Virus record (IMG/VR): IMGVR_UViG_3300034066_001346
Location: 32,798 to 96,797 of that record
Strand: one strand, 5' to 3'
Origin: a virus
Length of the DNA: 64,000 nucleotides
Part shown: piece after piece, positions 30,809-39,700 of the stretch
Layout: each line of letters opens with the position of its first letter
Position numbering within the stretch: the first letter of the stretch is position 1
Translations under genes and position numbers: made by a program
The notes under the pieces: model-generated
The model's database searches: none
Seen by the model: the letters and a program-made list of their open reading frames with translations, nothing else
Told to the model about the DNA's origin: nothing

Positions 30809-31858
30809 TCATGGGTTCCAAGATCGATATTCGATATCGGAAACTGCGTTTTTTATACAAGCTTTTATCTCATCTTCTGACATATCGCCTGCATCTTTTG
30901 CTGCATGTGGATATATCTTACCATATTCATAAGAAGCCCACAAGATGTCTTTATTCTTTAATTTATTAGCAATGCTCATTCCTAATGCTCTTCCAGCTTC
31001 ATCTGCATCAGTCATTATTGTTATTCGATTAAAATATCTATTTAAAAGGTGGTGCTGTTCATTTGAAATAAATCCTCCAAGGGTTGCAACCACATTTGGG
31101 AATCCAGCCTGATGAACACGAATAGCGTCAAAGCTGGACTCAACTACGACTACATGATCACCGATTTTTTTTGCTCTATGAACATTAAATAAAGTTTTGC
31201 TCTTTGGAAGATTTGTACTGTTCTTAAAGGACTTGCCTTCTATTGATCTACCAACAATTCCAATAGGCATTCCGTCTGGACTATGAACTGGAACTGTAAC
31301 CATATCCATATTCTTTGAATATCCTAAATTAAAATATTTACCAGAAGTCATATTAATTCCTCTGGACTCAAAATACTTCTGTGCTTTCCATTCCGTAACT
31401 AGATCATCATTTAGTTTAACTAAAGTATCTTGTGAGAATTCCTCAAACACTGGTTTATCCTCTAGCATCTCCGCCATCAATTCATCAAAGTTATTAAGGG
31501 ACTCTGTTTCCTTAGCGGCAATATACCTCATAGCCTCGAAGTCATTCTTGTTGAGAACTTTTTTGATTAACTCAATTAACGTTCCAGCTTCACCGCAGGC
31601 AGGATTAAAACAAATAAAGGCGCCTTTATCACGACTTACGCTAAAGCTTGACGTATGTCTGTTTGAATGAAATGGACAATAGCATAGAAAATCGTTTGAT
31701 GTTTCTCCAACTATATCTAACCCTAAAGACTTTAAGATCGATTTGATATGGTTGGGCGCATATTGCGTGAGATCAGTTTTCCCTGAGACATTCCCTCTGA
31801 TAGCCATGCCTTCTTCTTTCCTACGTAAACTCCATGCAAGGTCATTAAGAACTTCCAT
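30809..31858 (-). CDS. dnaG: DnaG-type DNA primase
   Basis: 349 residues from the ATG at 31858 (AGGAG five bases upstream); the Met at 31807 is an alternative that shortens the 127-base overlap with the upstream gene. The CHC2 zinc site is CYCPFHSNRHTSSFSV with CFNPACGEAG. The TOPRIM domain shows VVVVESSFDAI (catalytic Glu), LGGF and ITIMTDADEAGR (Asp-X-Asp). It synthesises RNA primers beside the helicase. Shorter than bacterial DnaG because it lacks the C-terminal helicase-interaction domain. Confidence 0.9.
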   Translation of the reverse strand: MEVLNDLAWSLRRKEEGMAIRGNVSGKTDLTQYAPNHIKSILKSLGLDIVGETSNDFLCYCPFHSNRHTSSFSVSRDKGAFICFNPACGEAGTLIELIKKVLNKNDFEAMRYIAAKETESLNNFDELMAEMLEDKPVFEEFSQDTLVKLNDDLVTEWKAQKYFESRGINMTSGKYFNLGYSKNMDMVTVPVHSPDGMPIGIVGRSIEGKSFKNSTNLPKSKTLFNVHRAKKIGDHVVVVESSFDAIRVHQAGFPNVVATLGGFISNEQHHLLNRYFNRITIMTDADEAGRALGMSIANKLKNKDILWASYEYGKIYPHAAKDAGDMSEDEIKACIKNAVSDIEYRSWNP

Positions 31859-32052
31859 GTTTCTCCTGTGAATTCTACTGCAAAGGCTGGATCTATGTCA
31901 AGTACCCTTGCATATCCCTTGTCACGCATTTGATGCGTGAGCATGCTTTCATACTGATGCTTAATTTTAATAATTTCAGAATCATCTAAAAACTCAACAT
32001 TAATTTGAAACCTTTTAATTTTTTTGTGAGTCATTTTGGAAAGGATTCTCAT
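31732..32052 (-). CDS. Hypothetical protein between helicase and primase
   Basis: 106 residues: a basic start (MTHKKIKRFQINVE, the second Met at 32034 being an alternative), a helix (EIIKIKHQYESMLTHQMRD) and a beta-rich part (RVLDIDPAFAVEF, LMTLHGVYVGKKKAW). Overlaps the helicase gene by 38 bases and the primase by up to 127. Probably real by its patterned sequence; function unknown, maybe a helicase-primase partner. Confidence 0.6.
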   Translation of the reverse strand: MRILSKMTHKKIKRFQINVEFLDDSEIIKIKHQYESMLTHQMRDKGYARVLDIDPAFAVEFTGETWKFLMTLHGVYVGKKKAWLSEGMSQGKLISRNMRPTISNRS

Positions 32053-33259
32053 AAATCTCTTTGATGATACCTCTGTTGATATCCCAATCTAAGAAGACAT
32101 TAAAGTCTTGTCCATGTCTATTTTTTCGGCTAACCACTTCAACCATATTTGTATTAGTGTATTTGTGAATTGCAATAGCCATATCTGCATCATACTCAAT
32201 GGCTTTAGACCATGCAACCTGAGACAGCATTGGAGGGGCATCTTGATCTGTAATGTCATCCATTGTTGCTGCTGTAATATCAATAACTGGAATTCCATTT
32301 GTCATTGCTAACATTTTAAACTCACGAGATATGTTCATATTACGTTCTGTTGCACCTGAGCTACGCTTTGTGTCTGAGAACAACTGATGATAGTCAAGGA
32401 TTACTAGGTCTGGTTTATGTTGATCTATTTTTGCCTGAACTGTATTTGCGCTTACATCAGACATTCCTTCGCTTGACACCAACACAAAACCATTTTTGTT
32501 TTCAAACTTTTTAGATCCCCAAGACTTGAGGTCATCTATATTAACATCTCCCTTTGCAAAATCGCTTGCACGGAATAAACCTGAACCCATCATTGTATAG
32601 ATACGGTTACGCATATCTTCTGGGGACATTTCAAGAGAAACAATCATTGGCTTGAATCCTTGCTCCCAAGCCTTGCATGCAAGGTAGGAAGTAAACCAAG
32701 TCTTACCACGCCCTGGCCAACCAATAGCAACAATTAAATGCCCTGGAGCCATTCCAGTAGGATAAGCTTTATCAATTGCATCGAATCCAGTTAAGATTCC
32801 AGGACTGCCACCCATTGCTGCAGAACGCTCTTTTACTGAAGCAAAGTGTGTGGCTGCGGACTCAAGGTCTGTGACATCTAAATCTCTTACGTTATTAGTA
32901 AATTTAGAAAGCTGAGATAGCTTTGCCTGCATATCAGCGATAACTCTACCTGCTGCATCTTCCTTTAAGGCCGACCCAGATTGAATTAATATGCTTTTAA
33001 GTCTGCTACTTAAATATTCATTCTTAAGTTTATCTAAATAATATCCTGTTTCAGCCTTTGTATTGACTGGCTCAAAGTCTTTAAATCTTTCTGACAGGAT
33101 ACCTACTTCTGGAACAGCCTTGAACTTATAATAGTATGACTTTAAAGATTCCCAGATATCTCTGTGTGATGTAAATATCTCATCTACGTTATCTGCTAGT
33201 AATGTACTAATGTCTTTATTCTTACATACTGCGGAGATTACTTCTGCTTCTGTATTCAT
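32015..33259 (-). CDS. dnaB: DnaB-type replicative helicase
   Basis: 414 residues. The N-terminal helical domain (1-110) is followed by a RecA-like core from LTGFDAIDKAYPTGM: Walker A GWPGRGKTWFT, then VSLEMSPEDMRNR, Walker B DLVILDYHQL, and a conserved Gln/Arg region near SQVAWSKAIEYDADM. It unwinds the replication fork 5' to 3' as a hexamer and should couple to the primase. Somewhat shorter than bacterial DnaB in its N-domain. Confidence 0.92.
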   Translation of the reverse strand: MNTEAEVISAVCKNKDISTLLADNVDEIFTSHRDIWESLKSYYYKFKAVPEVGILSERFKDFEPVNTKAETGYYLDKLKNEYLSSRLKSILIQSGSALKEDAAGRVIADMQAKLSQLSKFTNNVRDLDVTDLESAATHFASVKERSAAMGGSPGILTGFDAIDKAYPTGMAPGHLIVAIGWPGRGKTWFTSYLACKAWEQGFKPMIVSLEMSPEDMRNRIYTMMGSGLFRASDFAKGDVNIDDLKSWGSKKFENKNGFVLVSSEGMSDVSANTVQAKIDQHKPDLVILDYHQLFSDTKRSSGATERNMNISREFKMLAMTNGIPVIDITAATMDDITDQDAPPMLSQVAWSKAIEYDADMAIAIHKYTNTNMVEVVSRKNRHGQDFNVFLDWDINRGIIKEIYENPFQNDSQKN

Positions 33260-33576
33260 TGCTCCCCGCCTTCAACTAATTTCTTCGTTGCTTCTAATAG
33301 CATACGACGATTCTCTACATCTTTTTCCATTGCAACTCTTAAATGATCAATCTTATCAAAGTTGTAAAAGAAAAAGTTTAATGGGTGACCAGACTTGCTT
33401 GTCTTAAAATAGTATATCAATAGATCTTTGGCACAATCAAACCCAACGCTATCGATTACATCTTGCATTGCCCATTTTTCCCTAAACTTATTTAGCTTTG
33501 GCTTTCGGCCATACTTTTCTAAGTATAAAGACTCATACAGTCCAATTAGGACATACGGCTCTTTCTCATTTGCCAC
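33256..33576 (-). CDS. Hypothetical protein upstream of helicase
   Basis: 106 residues, helical, with a KYGRKPKLNKFREKWAMQDVI segment and an aromatic run (NFFFYNFDKID). Overlaps the helicase start by four bases. Phage helicase loaders often lie here, but no loader signature (AAA+ or gp59-like) is visible, so that is only a possibility. Confidence 0.6.
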   Translation of the reverse strand: MANEKEPYVLIGLYESLYLEKYGRKPKLNKFREKWAMQDVIDSVGFDCAKDLLIYYFKTSKSGHPLNFFFYNFDKIDHLRVAMEKDVENRRMLLEATKKLVEGGEQ

Positions 33577-33778
33577 TAGGCTTCTTCAATTCTTCTTCAA
33601 CTTCACGAGTCTTTTCAATAAGCTTTTCTTCTACAAACTTATAGACACGCTCTGTTGCAGCCTCAACGCCTTCGCCTTGACGAACTGAATCTTCTATTCC
33701 AATACCAATCTTAATACTTTCGTAATTGCCAAGGTTGCGAGTAAACGATAAGTCTACCTTAACTCTAGTGTCTGACAT
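33566..33778 (-). CDS. Small conserved-type phage protein
   Basis: 70 residues from the ATG at 33778 (TAATG junction with the upstream gene). VKVDLSFTRNLGNYESIKIG forms strands, then a helical Lys/Glu-rich end. Sequences of this kind (NLGNYES) recur in phage genomes near replication genes; function unknown. Confidence 0.65.
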   Translation of the reverse strand: MSDTRVKVDLSFTRNLGNYESIKIGIGIEDSVRQGEGVEAATERVYKFVEEKLIEKTREVEEELKKPSGK

Positions 33779-34260
33779 TATTCCGCCTTCCATACAGGGA
33801 CAAACTTTCCTTCTTCGGTCTTAGTATACAATATTAAGTTGTGTTTGAGAAGTGCCAATATCTCAGCTCTTGATGGAACCTTTGACGAGTGACCAGCTTC
33901 TAAGATAAACTCATGTAAGTCTAGGATGTCTTTATGACTAAACATAAACTTAGACCACGAGCTATCTGGATTACCAATTGGATATATTCTGGCAGGAACT
34001 TTAATCTTGCCTTCTAATATATAATCTTCTATAGTAACCTTATGCTTATTTAAAAGAGCTGATACATCTTTGATTGAATAAGCATTCTCCATAGATTTTT
34101 CTACCTGAGTGTATGAGTATAACATTCTTTTTTTATCTTCATACGACCAAGCAATTAATTCATCTTTGGCTCTTGATGATTTTAATACTTTATGTATCTT
34201 CCCGTTTAAGAAGAAATAAAGAAACTTTTTGCGTGTCTTTGATCTTGTTTTTCTAGCCAT
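33778..34260 (-). CDS. Basic protein with possible MerR/excisionase-like helix-turn-helix
   Basis: 160 residues. The N-terminus is strongly basic (ARKTRSKTRKKF). YSIKDVSALLNKHKVTIEDY with ILEGKIKVPARIYPIG resembles a winged helix of the MerR/excisionase type, repeated more loosely as FSHKDILDLHEFI. Likely DNA-binding; perhaps an origin or regulatory protein. No integrase gene accompanies it, so it is not presumed to be an excisionase. Confidence 0.55.
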   Translation of the reverse strand: MARKTRSKTRKKFLYFFLNGKIHKVLKSSRAKDELIAWSYEDKKRMLYSYTQVEKSMENAYSIKDVSALLNKHKVTIEDYILEGKIKVPARIYPIGNPDSSWSKFMFSHKDILDLHEFILEAGHSSKVPSRAEILALLKHNLILYTKTEEGKFVPVWKAE

Positions 34261-34391
34261 CTACCTAATGCACTCGTTTCTTTATTAATCATCCAGCGTT
34301 TACCACACATGACACAAAATAGTTCCATGTGTAGCTTCTGAGAGAATACTCTATCAATAAATACTCTACCGTTACATTTCTGACAATACAT
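34206..34391 (-). CDS. Small zinc-ribbon protein
   Basis: 61 residues from the ATG at 34391 (TAATG overlap with the phosphoesterase stop). CQKCNGRVFIDR and CVMCGKRW form a four-Cys zinc ribbon; the C-terminus is basic. Probably binds nucleic acid; function unknown. Confidence 0.7.
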   Translation of the reverse strand: MYCQKCNGRVFIDRVFSQKLHMELFCVMCGKRWMINKETSALGRWLEKQDQRHAKSFFISS

Positions 34392-35191
34392 TATAAAGTA
34401 AATACCTTTCCGTCTACCACGCAAGAATAGTCTGGGGAGACATGAATCATTTGTATATGAGGATAATCATTTACGATATGTGCAATAGCAAATCCCTTTT
34501 GCCAATCATGATGCTGGGTGTATTTCATTCCTGGCCCCTTTTCATCACACATGTGACCTATTTCATAGCCACGCAATGTCTCGCCTTCGCCATTGTTTCT
34601 AAGCTCGTATGTTACCATGTGTGAAGCAATTCTATGTGAGTGACCACGAATTAAAGATATCTGAAGATCTTCCATGTCTTTTCTTACTGCTCCAGTAGCT
34701 GAAACAGAAAGCCCGTGATGCACATGGATATCTCCAAAGCGTCGCTTTGGCAACTGATCATAATAAATATATTCATATCCTAGTGAGTCTAAAGACCAAA
34801 GAGCTTCTGGCGTAACTTCTTTTGCATAATCTGGTAGCTTCTTATCAATATAATCAAATATTCTAACATCGTGATTTCCAAGTGCTGAGAATAGCTGTGC
34901 GTCTGGAAGCATCTCTCGTGTCTTAGCGTAAAAGTCTCTTGCACCTTTTGCCTCATGGCGCATCATTGGAACAATTAAATCTCTGCTATCATCCTTATGC
35001 AATTGCATAAATTCTGCAGAACGCCCTTCTGTATACTTGCTATAGCAAGCTTGGTCGTCGGTATCTCCTAAATAGTCAACCACATCTGGCTTAAACCATT
35101 TCATTACTTTAAACCATAGTGCAATCATCTTATCATCTTGATACGGGAATTGCTGATCAGAAGATAGCATCCATTTTAAGTCGTTTGACAT
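34391..35191 (-). CDS. Calcineurin-like metallophosphoesterase
   Basis: 266 residues. Metal-binding motifs in order: SSDQQFPYQD (first Asp, His replaced by Gln), DYLGDTDDQ, ALGNHDVR, HVHHG and RGHSHR. This matches the metallophosphoesterase superfamily with a Gln variant in the first motif. It could act on DNA ends (SbcD/Mre11-like or a 3' phosphatase) or on nucleotides. It is the first gene after the structural operon's terminator and the promoter at 35245-35272, heading the replication block. Confidence 0.87.
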   Translation of the reverse strand: MSNDLKWMLSSDQQFPYQDDKMIALWFKVMKWFKPDVVDYLGDTDDQACYSKYTEGRSAEFMQLHKDDSRDLIVPMMRHEAKGARDFYAKTREMLPDAQLFSALGNHDVRIFDYIDKKLPDYAKEVTPEALWSLDSLGYEYIYYDQLPKRRFGDIHVHHGLSVSATGAVRKDMEDLQISLIRGHSHRIASHMVTYELRNNGEGETLRGYEIGHMCDEKGPGMKYTQHHDWQKGFAIAHIVNDYPHIQMIHVSPDYSCVVDGKVFTL

Positions 35192-35205
35192 TATTTACCT
35201 TAATA

Positions 35206-35232
35206 CGAAAAAAGTCACGGGTACGTGACTTT
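35206..35232 (-). terminator. Rho-independent terminator at the end of the structural operon
   Basis: Minus strand: AAAGTCACG, loop TACC, CGTGACTTT, then TTTCG, so a nine-pair stem running into six T. It lies downstream of the last structural gene (stop 35275) and also downstream of the promoter at 35245-35272, so it may attenuate that promoter. Confidence 0.7.
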
Positions 35233-35233
35233 A

Positions 35234-35272
35234 ATGTTACAGTAATTGTAACATATTATATAGATGTGTCAA
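35234..35272 (-). promoter_or_regulatory. Promoter of the replication block with palindrome over the -10
   Basis: TTGACA (35272-35267), 16-base spacer, TACAAT (35250-35245). Eight-base arms ATGTTACA (35234-35241) and TGTAACAT (35247-35254) form an inverted repeat centred on the -10. Transcripts would start near 35238 and run directly into the hairpin at 35206-35232. Confidence 0.55.
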
Positions 35273-35274
35273 TA

Positions 35275-35697
35275 CTAGCTATTGCTAATAGGTCTTAAAT
35301 ATACTGCAATCCAAAATATGCCGAAGTTGTTCTTGTTTACGTTAGATGTAACGTATATAGTTTTTTGCAATCCTGTACCATGAACACTTGCAGACACAAC
35401 TTCCTTAGCATTTAGCTTTCCGCCAAGACCTACTATGATCCAAGGATTTTCTGTTTTTCCAGTGTACTTTTTACTTAATTGATCGGATATATTTATAGTA
35501 ACAACGTTGTTTGCTTTTAAATCTACGGACTCTCTATTTCCAGAAATAACTGGAACAGTTGTTCCGAGCAAAGAATCGACAATGTCTCCAGCAGTTGACA
35601 TTGCTCCAAAATTTCCTCTAAGCTTAACAAGCTCAGTATACATCTCATTTAGGGATGTAACATTTAATGGTTCACCTTCTTGGAATATATTTGCCAT
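35275..35697 (-). CDS. Hypothetical structural protein
   Basis: 140 residues. A helical start (LNEMYTELVKLRGNFG) and a beta-rich remainder (IVGLGGKLNAKEVVSASVHG, TIYVTSNVN). Last gene of the tail operon; probably a minor tail or fibre-associated protein by position. No recognised domain. Confidence 0.55.
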   Translation of the reverse strand: MANIFQEGEPLNVTSLNEMYTELVKLRGNFGAMSTAGDIVDSLLGTTVPVISGNRESVDLKANNVVTINISDQLSKKYTGKTENPWIIVGLGGKLNAKEVVSASVHGTGLQKTIYVTSNVNKNNFGIFWIAVYLRPISNS

Positions 35698-36101
35698 TAT
35701 AAGTTTTCTCCTAATTCGTGCATATTTGTTTCTGCTTCACTTACCTCTATTAACATAGATCTATTTAATCCATATCTATCAAAGACATCTGGGCTCAATA
35801 TATGTCGTCTCTTATTTTGAGATATTAAATACATTTTACCATCTGCTATGTTTTTTATCAAGGTGCCGTCCCTGAATCCCAATTTGCCTGCCGACTTAAT
35901 GGTAGACAGTGCGTGATCAGTTGCTAGCACTTCAACAAATCTCCAAGATTCGGCAGCTCTTTCAGATATAAGTTTATACCTTTTATTATCTTTAATCCAG
36001 TATATACCACTATCTGTTTTAACAGCTATTCCTGATGGGAAATTAGTTGGTGATGTTATCAAGACTGATTGAATAGTCTTTGATTGCTTCTTCTTTAGCA
36101 T
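35697..36101 (-). CDS. Protein with two surface-type beta repeats
   Basis: 134 residues with two copies of a motif: SGIYWIKDNKRYKLIS and DGKMYLISQNKRRHILS, each followed by an aromatic-containing helix. The repeat (G-x-x-Y-x-I, K-R, I-x-S) occurs in exported and virion proteins of actinobacteria and their phages, where it may bind glycans. Likely a tail-fibre accessory protein. Confidence 0.6.
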   Translation of the reverse strand: MLKKKQSKTIQSVLITSPTNFPSGIAVKTDSGIYWIKDNKRYKLISERAAESWRFVEVLATDHALSTIKSAGKLGFRDGTLIKNIADGKMYLISQNKRRHILSPDVFDRYGLNRSMLIEVSEAETNMHELGENL

Positions 36102-36225
36102 TCTTCTCGTCTACTAACTGTGTTAAATCAGCTCGCAAAACTGCAATCTGAGTTTCGTAATTTGATACTAATTCGCCTATACGTTGCTGTAGAGCGGCTA
36201 TGATTAGCTCCGCTTTTTCTACCAT
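36043..36225 (-). CDS. Small coiled-coil protein
   Basis: 60 residues, almost entirely an alpha-helical coiled coil (LQQRIGELVSNYETQIAVLR). Overlaps the next gene by 59 bases. Located in the fibre region with two other short helical proteins; might form a trimeric stalk or be a fibre chaperone. Confidence 0.5.
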   Translation of the reverse strand: MVEKAELIIAALQQRIGELVSNYETQIAVLRADLTQLVDEKNAKEEAIKDYSISLDNITN

Positions 36226-36234
36226 CTTTTACCT

Positions 36235-36453
36235 CTATGCTGTAAGTGATGCTAGCTCTGTTGTAAGAGCAGCTTTCTTTGCATTTAATTCTGCAATATC
36301 AGAATTAAGATTAGAAATTTTTTCAGAATCTGGAGTAGACACAGCCTCTTCTTCAATAACAGAAACTTCTAAGTTATAGATTGAATACTCAAGGTTCTTC
36401 ATATGCTGATTTACAATTGCTGTTTTTTCTTCATTTGTTAAAATTGTTGTCAT
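36235..36453 (-). CDS. Small coiled-coil protein
   Basis: 72 residues with a strong ribosome site (AAAGGAGGA). NEEKTAIVNQHMKNLEYSI, an acidic linker and a second helix (LNSDIAELNAKKAALTTEL) make a helical hairpin. It resembles the neighbouring 36490-36702 product in layout and residues (NxEK, SI-x-x-L, AL-x-x-EL), so they may be paralogues. Function unknown. Confidence 0.6.
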   Translation of the reverse strand: MTTILTNEEKTAIVNQHMKNLEYSIYNLEVSVIEEEAVSTPDSEKISNLNSDIAELNAKKAALTTELASLTA

Positions 36454-36489
36454 TTTATTCCTCCTTTCATATTATAACATAAATATAGA

Positions 36490-36702
36490 TTACTTGTAAA
36501 GACTTAATTCTGCTTCTAAAGCCTGCCTTTTTAAATTTTGATCTATTATAAACTGGTATATTTCTTGCTTTTTTGCTTCGGTAAAGGTTTCAAAGTACTC
36601 TATGTCTTCTGGCTCAGTATATTTAAGATGAGATATCGATATATCTATTAAATCGATTCTTTGCTGTAAAACTTGAGCCTTTTCATTATTATTCATATTC
36701 AT
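36490..36702 (-). CDS. Small coiled-coil protein
   Basis: 70 residues: NNNEKAQVLQQRIDLIDISI, a short loop and a helix ending KRQALEAELSLYK. Same helical-hairpin layout as the 36235-36453 product. Directly follows the large fibre gene and could be its chaperone or a spacer subunit; inference from position. Confidence 0.6.
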   Translation of the reverse strand: MNMNNNEKAQVLQQRIDLIDISISHLKYTEPEDIEYFETFTEAKKQEIYQFIIDQNLKRQALEAELSLYK

Positions 36703-36710
36703 CCTTTCTT

Positions 36711-39700
36711 TTATGCAAACGACAATAAGGCATTATTTACTGGAGTTGTTGTGTTTCTAACGCTTGAACTAGTTTTTATTCCAGTGCTATTTCCAGTTTG
36801 GGTTGCCCCAGACCAGGCGTTTACTCTAGCTCTGTAGTAAAAGTTTCCAGAAGTGCTTGTAGTTCCAGACGGTAGGCTTGTTGATAAGCTTATTGCATTA
36901 TTGCTTACAGCCAAATTATTTGCAACACCTTCGGTCCAGGTTATTCCATCAGCAGATCTATCTAAATAAATCGTACATGATGTGGTGTTTGTAAAAGTAA
37001 AGTTGAATGTTGCTTTTGGGTTAGCAAAAACAAAGTTGGGGCTTGATCCAGATCTTCCAGTTGTAGATGCTCTTATTGTAGAAACAGTCGGAGTTGGCTG
37101 AACTGCGGTCCATTGGGCAAAGAAGTTTAGACTTGATGTCGGTGTAAATGTTCCTTGGCTGCCTACCGAATAAAGCAAATCACCAGATGCTGGGTGCCTC
37201 CATGATGAAAAAGTAAATCCACCTCTAGTGACTAGTGGAGCTGTGTGTGCAAGACCTCTGGCTCTTGTAGTGTCAGCTCCGCCAGTTCCACCGTTAGCAT
37301 TCCAGGTTATTGTCCAGGTTAGAGTTGTTTCTGTCCACTGAGCGAATAAACTAAGCGCTGCGTTTAATGTATAAGTTGCTCCAGCTGCATAGCTTGTTCC
37401 AGTTCCATTGGCTGCAGTGTTCCAACCTGCAAATGTGTACTGGGTACTGCCGACTGTTGCACGAGTTGGTGCTGTTGAACTTAAAGTCAAGTTCGTACCG
37501 TGTATCTTAGTTTGGCTTGCTGGTGCTCCTGTGCCACCGTTAGCGTTATATGTAACAGCATAAGTTTTAGCTGACCACACAGCCCCAAAAGTAAGATCGC
37601 CTGTTGGATTAAAAGTTCCTCCATCATTTACAGTATACAAAACATCAAATCCAGTGGCTGGGTTTCTCCAGTTAGAAAAATTAAATCCCTCTCTGGTTCC
37701 TGGGGAAGGTGCGGTGTGTGAAACTCCACGATTCTGTGTTGTGCTTCCTCCGCCAGTTCCACCGTTAGCATTCCAGGTTATTGTCCAGGTTAAATTTGTT
37801 ACTGTCCACTGAGCAAACAAACTAAGTGGTGCGTTTAATGTATAAGTTGCTCCAGCTGCATAGCTTGTTCCAGTTCCATTGGCTGCAGTGTTCCAACCTG
37901 CAAATGTGTACTGGGTACTGCCGACTGTTGCACGAGTTGGTGCTGTTGAACTTAAAGTCAAGTTCGTACCGTGTATCTTAGTTTGGCTTGCTGGTGCTCC
38001 TGTGCCACCGTTAGCGTTATATGTAACAGCATAAGTTTTAGCTGTCCACACAGCGGCGAAAGTAAGGTCGCTGTCTGGATTAAAAGTTCCCCCATCGCTT
38101 ACGGTATATAAAATATCAATTCCAGTGGCTGGGTTTCTGTAATGTACAAAATCAAAACCGTCTCTGGTTCCTGGGGAAGGTGCGGTGTGCGAAACTCCAC
38201 GATTCTGTGTTGTGCTTCCTCCGCCAGTTCCACCGTTGGCACTCCAGGTTATTGTCCACTGCTCTAATATTGTGCTAAATGTTCCAGTTTTAATTACTCC
38301 AGATGTTCCTTCACCATTTTTAGGAGTTATGGAATAAGTGTAATCTCTTGGTGCGGTTAGCCCACTAACAGAAATTGGTGTAGAAGGAGAAGTTACAACC
38401 CTAGGGTAAGTGCTTATTGATGTGCCTGCATATTTTATATCTATATCATATGATGTCATATAAGAATGAGTATATGGTATTGATGCTGTTGTAGATCCAG
38501 CAGTAATTGTTCCAACTGTTATTACTGGAACCCCATATACTAATTTGTATACTGAATATTCTGATGGAGATAAAGTTGCTGGGTTATATGCCTTAACTGC
38601 AAAGTACAGCGCTTTGTCAATCATATTTAACTGACTTCTATAATCAACTGTTGGTGTTACTAAAGAAAAAGATTGTGAAGATAAAGATGATCCTTCATAA
38701 TAATTTGGAGCAGTTGTTGTTCCAGATGCAGATGTGCCAGAAAAAGATTGAATTGTCCAATATGAAGAATTGTTAGGATTTGCATTTGCCCAGTAAGAAG
38801 TACTGGAAAGACGCACATTTATTTCCGACCAATATGTTGTGTTAGTGCTAGAAGGTGTCTGTGCACCTACTGGTGTAGAAGTACCTGGGATCACGTATCC
38901 CATACCAGAATTTTGTTCAGCTCTCCATCTTGTTCCATTATGGCTTACTATAGATCCAGTAGGGTAGTTTGAAGATGAAGACCATGCTGAAACAGCAGAC
39001 ATTGCTTGTATACATCTATATCTTGTAAATCCATCCCACGCATTATCCCCTACATTATAAGCACTACTAGCAGAAAACAATGTTGGGGCTGGCATTGATA
39101 TTGATGCATAATATGCATTACCTGAAAATGAAACTAACGATCCAATAGAATATGCTGTTGATGCAGACCAGGCTGTTGGTGTTGGTAATGTAAATGATAC
39201 AGTGCTATTTGTTCTTGAAGTTATAGTGTGTGTTCCATTAAATAAAGAATCCATGCCAGAAATTATTAATTGATCATTTACTTTATAGCCATGATTGGTT
39301 GATGTTAATAACGATGCAGAAAATCCAGACAAAGTTTTATTAGAAACTGATCTTGCTTGAGCAAATGTCAATGGATAGCTTGTGGAGCCGCTCATAAAAT
39401 ACCATCTGTAATCATACGATGTTGGAGAGTTTGTCCATACACCTATATTTCCAAATGCATTATTACCTACTGTAGTGCTTCCAGTAATTTCTGGATATGG
39501 CGACTGTGGAATTGGTGTTCCATAATATGAAACAAGTTTTGACAAGCTCTCTGAGCTTGCATTTGTTCCATAAGTAGAATTTGTTGCCATAAACTTAAAT
39601 CTAAAATACATGTCTGGCCCAGATGTAAAATAAGAAGGAGAAAGGGTTAATGCGAGGGAGGATGAGGATGAGCCAGATGCTGGATTTGTTGTAGATTGAG

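Noticed and set aside
36471-36476. TATAAT before the 36235-36453 gene
   Set aside because: A start seven bases downstream would cut off the strong ribosome-binding site, so it is probably part of an A+T-rich gap.
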